Source: CAZRAL01 sp964598005
Lineage (GTDB): Bacteria; Pseudomonadota; Gammaproteobacteria; Burkholderiales; Usitatibacteraceae
Length of the DNA stretch: 31,188 nucleotides
Direction of reading: 5' to 3'
Assembly (NCBI GenBank): GCA_964598005.1
Contig: CAZRAL010000030.1
Location: forward strand, 1-31,188
Made by a program: the position numbers and the translations under genes. The notes beneath the pieces were generated by a model. It saw nothing but the letters and a program-made list of their open reading frames with translations, had not been told where the DNA came from and ran no database searches. Numbering within the stretch: the first letter of the stretch is position 1; every line of letters starts with the position of its first letter. Shown piece by piece: positions 1-7,629 of this stretch.

Positions 1-5
1 AAAAG

Positions 6-46
6 CGGACAATTCAAAAACTACAGAACCGGACAAGTCTAAAAAC
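6..46. repeat. Two tandem 16-17 bp repeats, IS-end-like
   Basis: Positions 6-21 and 30-46 are near-identical direct repeats that start with CGGACAA and end with an A-rich tract plus C; they differ at two positions and by one indel. Short tandem repeats of this kind occur at the ends of some insertion sequences, for example the multiple terminal repeats of IS21-family elements. The stop codon of the transposase-like remnant lies inside the second copy. That would fit a second element inserted into an older one, but the rest of any such element is outside the window. Confidence 0.35.
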
Positions 47-140
47 CCGCGACACCTGAAGCCTCTTTCATGACCGCTTTGCTACCTCCGGCTGCCACGA
101 ATGGCACTACCTTTTGTTTCAGATCTTCGCTGTATGCCAT
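39..140 (-). pseudogene. IS630-like transposase N-terminal remnant
   Basis: Reading from the ATG at 140, the 33-residue peptide begins MAYSEDLKQKVVPFVAAGG and stops at 39-41. This resembles the first helix-turn-helix of IS630-family transposases (MAYS-DLR-KVV-FV-AGGSK). After GGSKA the similarity fades, and no DDE catalytic region follows because the frame closes within 100 bases. I call it a truncated remnant. It starts 40 bases beyond the stop of the lytic transglycosylase gene. No intact transposase is visible. The family assignment rests on about 20 residues, so it is tentative. Confidence 0.45.
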
Positions 141-180
141 GTGTGCCGCCATTTTGGCGCCTAGCCTATCGCCGACAAAT

Positions 181-1635
181 TCAAAATGAGGGTTGTAAAC
201 CCAGCGGTTGCTCCAGTTTATGCAGAATATCGGTGTAATTGCGGATGTTATCAACCAGCGTAACGGCCTCGTCGCCGCGGCAGTAGCCGTTCTTGAGCGT
301 GTTGTAGACGACTGGGTCGCTCATACGCAGGTAGGCTTTGCGCACATCGATCCAGGAATCAGGATTCAGCCCCATGCGCTGAGCCAGTATGCGCGCATCT
401 TCAAGGTGGCCATAACCCTGATTGTAAGCGGCCAGCGCGAGCCAGGTGCGGTCGGGCTCCGCGATGCGTGAGGGCACGGTATCGCGCAACAGCGCCAGAT
501 ATTTTGCGCCGCCCAAAATGGCTTCACGCGGATTGAGGCGATCTTTCACCCCCATGCGTTGAGCCGTTTCCTCGGTCAGCATCATCAGCCCGCGCACACC
601 GGTAGGCGAGGTGGCCTCGGCATCCCAATGCGATTCCTGATAGCTCACAGCGGCCAGTGTGCGCCAGTCAATGCCGCTGAGATGTTGGGCTTCATGAAAG
701 TAGGGGCGCAGTTGTGGCAATACGGTCTGGATTTTCTCCAGAATCATTTCCGCATCAGCGGGCTGGATACGTTCAATGTGACCGTAGTAGCGGTCGGTGA
801 GGCGATGCAGGGCGCCATTACCGCGAATGCGTTCAAAAAACAGGGCGATATGATGTTGCAAATCACTAGAAGCGACGGGAGCGTACATCCAGGCGATGCT
901 GAAAGTTGGGCCGACATGAAAGAATCGGCTGAGACCGGGATGCAGTCGTTTGGCGGCTGCAAATGAGGCGGCATCGACTACAGCAAATTCAGCCAGTCCG
1001 ACTTCGATTTGTCTCAGCGGCGCTTCCGGTGTGGCGCTTTCGGGAAGCGGTTCGAGAATAATGCCCGGGTAAGGGCCGGTCAATTCGCGTAGTAAATCGT
1101 GAGCAGGAGTGTTGGCGATGAAGGTGATGCGTTTGAATAGCGCTTCGGATAACGACTGAATTTTGGTTTCGTCAGGTCCGATGAGCACATGCTGAATCGA
1201 GCGATAGGAGGGGCCGAACGAAAACGCTGAACGTAATTCCCCGGTCATCGCTATATCAGCAGCGGCAATATGCCCTTGCCCTTTTTGCAAAGCCTGAATT
1301 AATGCCGCCCGGCTGGGCAGTACGACAACGCGTGGAGTCAGGCCGCGTTCTTTGGCGAAAAGGGCTGCCAGATCGTATTCAAATCCTGCCCAGCCTGCAC
1401 GGCCGGGTTCGCCTGCCTTGTACTGCATGCCTTGTGCGTGAGGCAAGGTGAGAATGACCAATTCATCCGCTTTCAGCGGCGGGGCGGTGGGCCACAGCCA
1501 TGCGGGCAAATTGGCAGCGGCCCAGTCGGCTAATTGCGCTTTATTGACGAGGATGCCGAATGCAACTGAGGAAGCGATGCTGATGAAGAGGAGGATGAGT
1601 AAAAACCGGCGCATGGCACCTTTAAATCTGATCAT
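181..1635 (-). CDS. mltF: Membrane-bound lytic murein transglycosylase F (MltF-like)
   Basis: Predicted 484-residue exported lytic transglycosylase that cleaves the MurNAc-GlcNAc bond of peptidoglycan to give 1,6-anhydro products. A hydrophobic N-terminal segment (about residues 9-30) follows MIRFKGAMRRF and acts as signal or anchor. Residues about 55-265 resemble a family-3 solute-binding domain, and about 300-440 form the SLT domain with the catalytic glutamate at about E334 in SYQESHW, followed by GVRGLMMLT and ALAAYNQGYGH. This two-domain order is typical of MltF. I chose the ATG at 1635 because GGGAA lies six bases upstream; an in-frame TTG at 1647 is possible. It is the last gene of the MoxR/DUF58 string, separated from DUF58 by a structured repeat. 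Confidence 0.9.
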   Translation of the reverse strand: MIRFKGAMRRFLLILLFISIASSVAFGILVNKAQLADWAAANLPAWLWPTAPPLKADELVILTLPHAQGMQYKAGEPGRAGWAGFEYDLAALFAKERGLTPRVVVLPSRAALIQALQKGQGHIAAADIAMTGELRSAFSFGPSYRSIQHVLIGPDETKIQSLSEALFKRITFIANTPAHDLLRELTGPYPGIILEPLPESATPEAPLRQIEVGLAEFAVVDAASFAAAKRLHPGLSRFFHVGPTFSIAWMYAPVASSDLQHHIALFFERIRGNGALHRLTDRYYGHIERIQPADAEMILEKIQTVLPQLRPYFHEAQHLSGIDWRTLAAVSYQESHWDAEATSPTGVRGLMMLTEETAQRMGVKDRLNPREAILGGAKYLALLRDTVPSRIAEPDRTWLALAAYNQGYGHLEDARILAQRMGLNPDSWIDVRKAYLRMSDPVVYNTLKNGYCRGDEAVTLVDNIRNYTDILHKLEQPLGLQPSF

Positions 1636-1762
1636 TTCATTTCCCAATCAAAACTGGCTTTGTCAACTTTGACTTGCGGTATTACTGACCGATGTTACGC
1701 GCTGTTGAAGAATTTTTTTTGCCGGAAAACAAATATCACAGTTTGCTTTGACATTACCTCAC

Positions 1763-1958
1763 TGCTTCAACCATCCATAACCAGATTCCCCCTTTTTAAA
1801 AGGGGGATCGAGGGGGATTTTCGGTGCTTGTCGCTGGCTCAGCGACTGCAAATCTCCCCTCCGCCCCTCTTTTTCAAAGAGGGGAACCCAGGCTGAAATT
1901 TTTTCACGGATTGGCGATTTCATAGACAAGTTGTTTTGCCTCTGCATAACATCATTAG
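1763..1958. repeat. Structured interspersed repeat, copy 1
   Basis: This stretch fills most of the 339-base gap between mltF and the DUF58 gene and closely matches 3376-3580. It contains three palindromes: 1788-1806 (CCCCCTTTTT/AAAAGGGGG), the core GTCGCT-GGCTC-AGCGAC near 1830-1846, and 1864-1884 (CCCCTCTTT/CAAAGAGGGG). GGGGGATTTT before the core can pair imperfectly with the AAATCTCCCC after it, so the unit could fold into one long branched hairpin. Its right edge is 16 bases from the DUF58 stop codon, so it would be transcribed as an intercistronic spacer. I see no ORF in it. Confidence 0.8.
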
Positions 1959-1974
1959 AAATGAAATTACAGAA

Positions 1975-3291
1975 TTACACCGCGCCGCCATGCTTCAGAT
2001 CCAGATAGCGGTTGACGAGGGCGGTGGGCAGTTCGTGGGGTTCGACATCAACCAGCTGGGTGCCGCGTGCGACCAAATTGGTGTGCAGGAGGTCGCGCGC
2101 GTCGCGATAGGCGCAGGCGGCAGCGTAGGTGGTGGCGTCGTCCAGTGTATGGATCGGTTTCAGCAGGGCATCATCGATCTCGCGCTCGCGCAGATTGGCG
2201 AAGACAACCAGATGGCGCTGACCGAGCATGGCGAGGGCGTGGCGCAAATCATCGTTGTCTTCGTCGCGGGCGTTGGAGACGATGATGACCAGTGAACGGC
2301 GGTTGAGGCGTGCGCCCAGCGCGGTAACAGCGCGGGTATAGTCTGGCGTTTGCAGGGTGGGCTGCAGGTCGTAGAGTATTTCCAGAAACCGGTTCACCAC
2401 CCCACGCGATTTGCTGGGGGAGATGTAGCGTTCCTCTTCTCCGGAAAAGGTCATGAGTCCGGTGGCGTCGCCTTCGCGCAACGCGACATAAGCCAGCAGC
2501 AATACGGCATTCAAGGCATGGTCGAAATGCGATAGTTCATCGTTGTTTTGCCGGGCGGCCATGCGCCGTCCGCAATCGATCAGAAATACGATGCGTTGAT
2601 CGCGCTCATCTTCGTATTCGCGTGAAATAAGGCGGCGCATGCGGGCGCTGGCTTTCCAGTCGATTTGCCGCAAGGTGTCACCTTGGCGATATTCGCGCAG
2701 TTGGTGGAACGATTGCCCCTCGCCACGTCGGCGCTTGCGCAATACACCCAGTTGCGACAGGCGATTTTCAGTTGCGAACAAGGCATAGCGAGAGATGGCG
2801 GCAAAGTTGGGCAGGGAGCGCACAGTTTGTGCGCCTCCCGTGAGTTCGCTTTTTTCCCATAAACGCAGTGGTGAAGCAATGCGCAGCTCGGTGCGGCCAA
2901 AGATCAGGTCGCCGCGGGTATTGGCGCGCAGGCGGTAGCGGCTGATGGCAAAAGCACCGCTGTCGAGCGTGAGGGTTTGCGGCAGGCGTTCGATATCGCA
3001 GTGCGCGGGATGGCGGTCATACACGCTGAAGCGGATGGATCCGCGTGCCTGCCGTGTAAAGCGCAGGGTGACCTCAGTCCATACGCCAACCGGGATCGCT
3101 GCAGCAATCTGCCGCTCTCCCTTCAGCAAGCCGCGATGGGTGACCACGGATGCAGCGTCGGCCAGCGCCGCCGCAACCAGCGCGCCGAGGACTATCCACC
3201 ACGGCGTTTGCAGGGCAGGCCAGACCGAGGCAGCGATCCCGGCCACACCCAGTAGCGCGGTCAGAAATAGAAAAAAGCGCGATGGAATCAT
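1975..3291 (-). CDS. DUF58 domain protein (von Willebrand A-like), membrane anchored
   Basis: 438 residues. Two hydrophobic segments near the N-terminus (about 5-22 and 30-47) are followed by a beta-rich region and the DUF58 signature RRRGEGQSFHQLREYRQGD and LRQIDWKASAR (about residues 185-212). A vWA-like fold begins with RIVFLIDCGRRM, a degenerate version of the DxSxS metal site. DUF58 proteins are regularly encoded beside MoxR ATPases and are thought to be their partners in assembly or activation of envelope or enzyme complexes; no specific substrate can be read here. The ATG at 3291 has no strong ribosome binding site. Unlike its neighbours it is not overlapped by adjacent genes, being flanked on both sides by copies of a 200-bp repeat. 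Confidence 0.9.
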   Translation of the reverse strand: MIPSRFFLFLTALLGVAGIAASVWPALQTPWWIVLGALVAAALADAASVVTHRGLLKGERQIAAAIPVGVWTEVTLRFTRQARGSIRFSVYDRHPAHCDIERLPQTLTLDSGAFAISRYRLRANTRGDLIFGRTELRIASPLRLWEKSELTGGAQTVRSLPNFAAISRYALFATENRLSQLGVLRKRRRGEGQSFHQLREYRQGDTLRQIDWKASARMRRLISREYEDERDQRIVFLIDCGRRMAARQNNDELSHFDHALNAVLLLAYVALREGDATGLMTFSGEEERYISPSKSRGVVNRFLEILYDLQPTLQTPDYTRAVTALGARLNRRSLVIIVSNARDEDNDDLRHALAMLGQRHLVVFANLREREIDDALLKPIHTLDDATTYAAACAYRDARDLLHTNLVARGTQLVDVEPHELPTALVNRYLDLKHGGAV

Positions 3292-3375
3292 GAATGACTG
3301 GAGTTACACACCACTAAATATTTTTTGTCTGGAAAGTCCATGTTACAGAAAAACCATTTTGTTTCAGCATCACAT

Positions 3376-3580
3376 TGTTTCAACCATCCACGATCAGATT
3401 CCCCCTTTCGTAAAGGGGGATTGAGGGGGATTTTCAGTGCTTGTCGCCTATTCAGCGCGCGCAAATCTCCCCTCCGCCCCTCTTTTTCAAAGAGGGGAAC
3501 CCAAGCGAAAATCATTTCACTTATTTGCCATGTCATTTGCCATTTCATAGACAAGCTGCGCTGCTTCTACGTGACATTAG
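3376..3580. repeat. Structured interspersed repeat, copy 2
   Basis: Direct-repeat partner of 1763-1958, in the 323-base gap between moxR and DUF58. The shared order is TTCAACCATCCA, a C5/G5 palindrome (here 3401-3419 with a TTTCGTAAA centre), GGGGGATTTTC-GTGCTTGTCGC, GCAAATCTCCCCTCCG, the identical 21-base hairpin CCCCTCTTTTTCAAAGAGGGG written here in two parts (CCCCTCTTT and CAAAGAGGGG, 3477-3497), then ATTTCATAGACAAG and CATTAG. The loop of the first palindrome and the central core have diverged while stems are kept. It ends 34 bases from the MoxR stop codon. A weaker TTTTTTG-GGAAA similarity upstream of both copies (near 1711 and 3317) suggests the unit may be a little longer. Confidence 0.8.
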
Positions 3581-3614
3581 TGGACAAAAGTGAAGCGTGT
3601 AGCATGAAAAGGCA

Positions 3615-4655
3615 TCAGCTTCGTGGTGCTTCGACGCGCTGAAATAATTCGTTCAGCGACACATCGATACCGCGGCCTTCGATTTCCATTTCTGGCGAGG
3701 GCGCAACACGGTGGCGCAAAACAGCCAGCGCCACATCGCGCACGTCATCTGGTGTAACAAAGCTGCGCCCGCCCAGCAAGGCGGCGGCGCGCGCGGCGCG
3801 GATCAGGGCTATGCCGCCACGCGGCCCGGCGCCGCTGAAAAATCCGCTGACATGCCCATCGGCATCGCGTGTGGCGCGCGTCAGGCGCACGGCGTAGTCG
3901 TAAATTTTTTCATCGACTGTCAATGCGGCAGCGGCCTGCTGCATGCGCACCAGCGCTTGTGGGGTGGTGACCGTGCTCATTGTGTCGACATTCAGCCGAT
4001 CGCCCACGCTCCCCGCTGTGACATGGCGTACCAGCGCCAGTTCTTCTTCGGCATCGGGGTAATCGATGCGGATTTTGAGCAGAAAGCGATCGAGTTGCGC
4101 CTCCGGTAGAGGGTAGGTGCCTTCGTGTTCGATCGGATTTTGCGTGGCAAATACCATGAACGGCGCGGGCAGCGGGAAGGCATGGCCCTCGATGGTGACC
4201 TGTGATTCCTGCATGACTTCCAGCAAAGCGGCCTGGGTTTTGGCGGGCGCGCGATTGATTTCATCGGCCAGCAGCAGGTTGGCGAACACCGGGCCTTTGC
4301 GGGTGGTGAATTCGCCGTTTTTCGGGTCAAACAGGGTATGACCGGTGACATCCGATGGCATCAAATCCGGGGTGAACTGGATACGGGAAAATTGGCCATT
4401 GAACGTACACGCCAACGCTTTGACCAGCAAGGTTTTACCCAAACCGGGAACGCCTTCGATCAATACATGGCCGGCGGCGACGAGGCCAATCAGCACCTGG
4501 TTGACCACTTCACGTTGACCGACCACAACCTTTTCGATTTCCTGCCGCATCGCAGCCAGCGTTTGATGGGCGATGGCGATTTCCTGGGGGACGGGGGTGG
4601 AGGTCGAGGTGGGGGTGTTTAAAGGAGCGGTTTCAAGCATGGTGGCGGCTTTCAT
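3615..4655 (-). CDS. MoxR-family AAA+ ATPase
   Basis: 346 residues, cytosolic. Walker A is GVPGLGKT (about 68-75), Walker B is LLLADEINRAPAKTQAALLE (about 125-145), sensor I follows in VFATQNPIEHEGTYPLPEAQ, and a C-terminal lid with RGGIALIRAARAAALL completes the fold. MoxR ATPases act as chaperone-like factors with vWA partners, here plausibly the DUF58 protein encoded next. The start ATG overlaps the upstream DUF4350 stop in ATGA (4652-4655), which supports this start and translational coupling; an internal ATG at 4640 is an alternative. The N-terminal 20 residues are Thr/Pro-rich and probably disordered. The gene is followed by a structured repeat before DUF58. Confidence 0.95.
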   Translation of the reverse strand: MKAATMLETAPLNTPTSTSTPVPQEIAIAHQTLAAMRQEIEKVVVGQREVVNQVLIGLVAAGHVLIEGVPGLGKTLLVKALACTFNGQFSRIQFTPDLMPSDVTGHTLFDPKNGEFTTRKGPVFANLLLADEINRAPAKTQAALLEVMQESQVTIEGHAFPLPAPFMVFATQNPIEHEGTYPLPEAQLDRFLLKIRIDYPDAEEELALVRHVTAGSVGDRLNVDTMSTVTTPQALVRMQQAAAALTVDEKIYDYAVRLTRATRDADGHVSGFFSGAGPRGGIALIRAARAAALLGGRSFVTPDDVRDVALAVLRHRVAPSPEMEIEGRGIDVSLNELFQRVEAPRS

Positions 4656-5959
4656 GAAGAAGAAAGGGAAGGTGAAGAAGACGGTTTGGCTGTACGGCGT
4701 TCCAGCGCCAATACCTGACTCAGGGCAAATAATTTATGAATCGCATCGAGAAATGTAGCAGGCGAATCCGCGCCTTGCATCAGGGCTTTTTCCACAAAAG
4801 CCTCGGGCATGGCCGTTGCGTGGGCCAGCGCCGTAACCTGCTGGTCAGGCGGCATGGCCGCATAGACCGGATGACGGCGTTTCAGGCGCGCCTGAAAATG
4901 CAGGCGGGCATCGAGAAGCAAATGGTGCCAGTCCGATTGGCGCGCCAGATAACGCCCGGCGGCCTGCCAGTGTTCGGCCAGATTGCGCCTTGCCGGAGCG
5001 GTATCAGGTATCAGCGGCCCGAAGCGCGGCAGGATGCGCGCAATCCACAGCAGCAGTAGCATAACCAAGCCTGCTATGGTCATCCAGACGTTTTGCCACA
5101 GCCAGTTGGCGAGCGAAGGGGCCTCTAGTTGTGCGGAAAATATTATCGGGGTGGAAGGGCCGGGTTCGCCCACCAGGCGCCAGGCCAGCGCGGCGTGATC
5201 GGCTTCCTCGATATGCTGACGCACCATGAAATCGAAGTTGGTCAGGATGGTGACGTACCCTTTACCGGATGCGAATTCAATTAGCCTTATTCCATGCGGA
5301 TCGCGCCCGATGTAAGCGCCTTCGGGAGGGTTGGTTGCCTCCAGGTTTTGATAGGGGCGGAATACGGCGCTGAATACCTCGCCATTGGCCAAAGTGAAAT
5401 CAGCGGGTTTGGGTTTTTCCAGCACGCGACGGAAAATGTCTGCAAATAATGACTCCTCTTCGATCTCAGACTCAAAATCATCTTCATCGTTATCATCAAC
5501 GTCAGCATCTTGTGAACGATGCAGAGGACGTTCGACTAACCCATCTTTTGTCGTCCATACCAGCCGTTTGCGTTGAATGCCATAGGCCTTGAGTAACGGA
5601 TCGTTATAACGTGGTTGCTCGGCTTCCACAACAAGCCGGCCGCCTTGCTCTACCCATTGTTTAATGTACTGGATGCGCTTTGCAGTCATGCGCGAAAGCC
5701 GGCGGTCGCCCAGAATCAATGTCGCATTTGCGGGCAAACGATCCAGTTCTTCGCTGGCGCGAACGATGACCGGCGGTGCCTCCAGCTTGGTAAAAAGTCG
5801 TTGCACAGCGAGGTAGGGATTGGTGCGCGCTTCGCCTGAAGCGCCCGTCCATTCCCGGTCATCGACGAACTCGAACCAGTTGAGGGCGGCATACAGCAGC
5901 GCGGCGAATAACAGGGTGCCGACCAGCAGACCCCAGCGGGCAGCGGGTGATAGTTTCAT
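4652..5959 (-). CDS. DUF4350 domain membrane protein
   Basis: 435 residues from MKLSPAARWG. A longer open frame exists upstream, but it is out-of-frame sequence of the preceding gene, and the ATG at 5959 overlaps that gene's stop as ATGA. The protein has an N-terminal membrane helix (about 8-26), an extracytoplasmic DUF4350 region (NPYLAVQRLFTKL, LILGDRRL, WVEQGGRLVVEAE), a second helix around NVWMTIAGLVMLLLLWIA, and a cytoplasmic tail ending in a Ser-rich stretch. It is usually encoded between DUF4129 and MoxR genes, as here; the molecular role is unknown. A very acidic insert (DADVDDNDEDDFESEIEEE) sits in the middle of the extracytoplasmic part. Confidence 0.85.
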   Translation of the reverse strand: MKLSPAARWGLLVGTLLFAALLYAALNWFEFVDDREWTGASGEARTNPYLAVQRLFTKLEAPPVIVRASEELDRLPANATLILGDRRLSRMTAKRIQYIKQWVEQGGRLVVEAEQPRYNDPLLKAYGIQRKRLVWTTKDGLVERPLHRSQDADVDDNDEDDFESEIEEESLFADIFRRVLEKPKPADFTLANGEVFSAVFRPYQNLEATNPPEGAYIGRDPHGIRLIEFASGKGYVTILTNFDFMVRQHIEEADHAALAWRLVGEPGPSTPIIFSAQLEAPSLANWLWQNVWMTIAGLVMLLLLWIARILPRFGPLIPDTAPARRNLAEHWQAAGRYLARQSDWHHLLLDARLHFQARLKRRHPVYAAMPPDQQVTALAHATAMPEAFVEKALMQGADSPATFLDAIHKLFALSQVLALERRTAKPSSSPSLSSS

Positions 5960-7629
5960 AGGGCAGGCTCGGGCTCGGCAGGCGGCAGCGCGGGGTGGCT
6001 TTCCTGCGCGGCAGCGAACCGCCGCCATTGTGCGATCAAGGCATGAATCAGCGCGTCGGCCACGGGCTGGCGTGCGTAGGCGACGATGCGCCAGGCTTCC
6101 ACCAACTGGGCAAAGTATTCGGCAAATTCGACCACCAGCCCCGGGGTGCGGTAGGCTTGCCGTACCCGCCATACACACAGGCCCTCGGTATCCCCGCTGG
6201 CAATCTCCACCCGTCCTTCGTGAATGATGCGAACCAGTGCAGCGCGGTACAACAAGGAGAGTGCGGCACGGGCATTGCCTTCATCGAGATATTGCCGGGC
6301 GCGCGCCGCCACATCGTCTGGTAATGAATCTGGACGCACATCCAGGCCGAACAGCACTTCCGGAACGATGCGTTTTTTGCCCCGGCTCCATTTGCCATTC
6401 TGGCCAAAGTGCCGTACGGCCAGATACAGCAGTAATGCCGCGACCAGAATTGCCGCGATCCAGGCGATGATGCGCGCACTTTCGGCGATAAAGGTTACAA
6501 ATTTTTCCAGCATGGGATAAGAATCTTTTTCCTTTTTTTTGTCTTTCTCATCTTTTTCATTTTTTGGCCCGATATATTTAAGGCGCTCGGTTTGCTGGTA
6601 GTAACCGAATGCCGGATCGCTCATGACCTCCCGCAACGCAGTGCGGATTTTTTTTCGTTCTTCGGATTCATGTTGGTTTGTGGGCGCAGCTTCAGGTTTA
6701 CCGGTGAGTGGGTCAAACTGCGAAGACAGGCTGGGTGCGGCAGCCACAGCATCGCTCAGGCCGCCGCCGGACAAAGTGGCCAGGCTCAATACGAGGATGG
6801 TGATTGTTGTACAGACGAGCGTGTTCTGTAATGCGGGCGCGCCGGGAGCAGTGTTTTTTACTTTTAACCGTTGCTCCAATCTTAACCGTTGCGCCATTTG
6901 CCGCAAAGCCAGTTCGACATTCCAGCCCTCGATGGCATTACGTGCATTGAGATAGAGCGCGAAGCCCACGGCAACAAAAAGCGGCTCGATAATCGAGACT
7001 ACGATGAGGTAGAGAACAAATGAAAGCCACTCCTGCCACGGTGAGGCCTCACCATAGAAAAAACTGGACAAGGAAAAGCCGGTATCGCTCTCGCCGGGCC
7101 ATAGCATGGTGATCAATATCAGCAGCCCAATTTGCAATACCACTTCCAGATGCGCCAGCACCAGCATGGTGCCGACTACGGCATTGCCGCCATGCTGATT
7201 CAGCGCGCGGATACGCGCACGCGCAAACGCGCCGCGGCTTTTTTCCAGTTGCCACACCGGCAAATGGAAGGTGCGGGCAAAATTGAATGGCCGCCGCCAG
7301 GTCAGGCTGGCGATCAGCCCCGACTGGCGCAATACGCGGGGCACGGCGCGCAAGGTCTGGCGCAGCGTGGGCATGCTGCCGAACATCGCTTCGCCCAGCA
7401 CATGCATGACGACGCGATCATAAAGCGGCTTCAGCCACCATATCGCCACCGGAAGCCATAACGGATACGAGTGCAGCAACAGTGCCAAAACCAGCGCAAT
7501 CGGGATAAAAACCGCCAGCCACGCACGCATGATCGGCCAGCACCATTCGCGCGCCAATACGAAGCCCAGGTCGACCGCCTGCCAGGGAGTGCGTGAGCGT
7601 ATGGCAATGGCCATATTGTCCAGACTCAT
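5956..7629 (-). CDS. DUF4129 domain multi-pass membrane protein
   Basis: 557 residues from MSLDNMAIAIRSRTPWQAVD. I chose the ATG at 7629 because it overlaps the SpoIIM-like stop in ATGA; the open frame extends further upstream only through that gene. The N-terminal half has several membrane helices (WLAVFIPIALVLALLL, a helix pair around LVLAHLEVVLQIGLLILITM, WLSFVLYLIVVSIIEPL). A Lys/Glu-rich linker (NEKDEKDKKKEKD) precedes a last helix (IIAWIAAILVAALLLYLAV), and the C-terminal DUF4129 domain (ARAALSLLYRAALVRI, EFAEYFAQLVEAWRIVAYA) is predicted cytoplasmic. Such proteins accompany MoxR/DUF58 modules; biochemical function is unknown. The linker codons contain an A8 run (6533-6540 on the plus strand as T8). 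Confidence 0.85.
   Translation of the reverse strand: MSLDNMAIAIRSRTPWQAVDLGFVLAREWCWPIMRAWLAVFIPIALVLALLLHSYPLWLPVAIWWLKPLYDRVVMHVLGEAMFGSMPTLRQTLRAVPRVLRQSGLIASLTWRRPFNFARTFHLPVWQLEKSRGAFARARIRALNQHGGNAVVGTMLVLAHLEVVLQIGLLILITMLWPGESDTGFSLSSFFYGEASPWQEWLSFVLYLIVVSIIEPLFVAVGFALYLNARNAIEGWNVELALRQMAQRLRLEQRLKVKNTAPGAPALQNTLVCTTITILVLSLATLSGGGLSDAVAAAPSLSSQFDPLTGKPEAAPTNQHESEERKKIRTALREVMSDPAFGYYQQTERLKYIGPKNEKDEKDKKKEKDSYPMLEKFVTFIAESARIIAWIAAILVAALLLYLAVRHFGQNGKWSRGKKRIVPEVLFGLDVRPDSLPDDVAARARQYLDEGNARAALSLLYRAALVRIIHEGRVEIASGDTEGLCVWRVRQAYRTPGLVVEFAEYFAQLVEAWRIVAYARQPVADALIHALIAQWRRFAAAQESHPALPPAEPEPAL

Noticed and set aside
1763..3580. CRISPR-like repeat-spacer structure
   Set aside because: Only two 200-bp copies separated by a whole gene; no short regularly spaced repeats and no cas genes.
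4652..6178. 508-residue version of the DUF4350 protein
   Set aside because: The extra 73 N-terminal residues are Arg/Cys-rich out-of-frame translation of the upstream gene; the ATGA-linked start at 5959 begins with a proper membrane helix.
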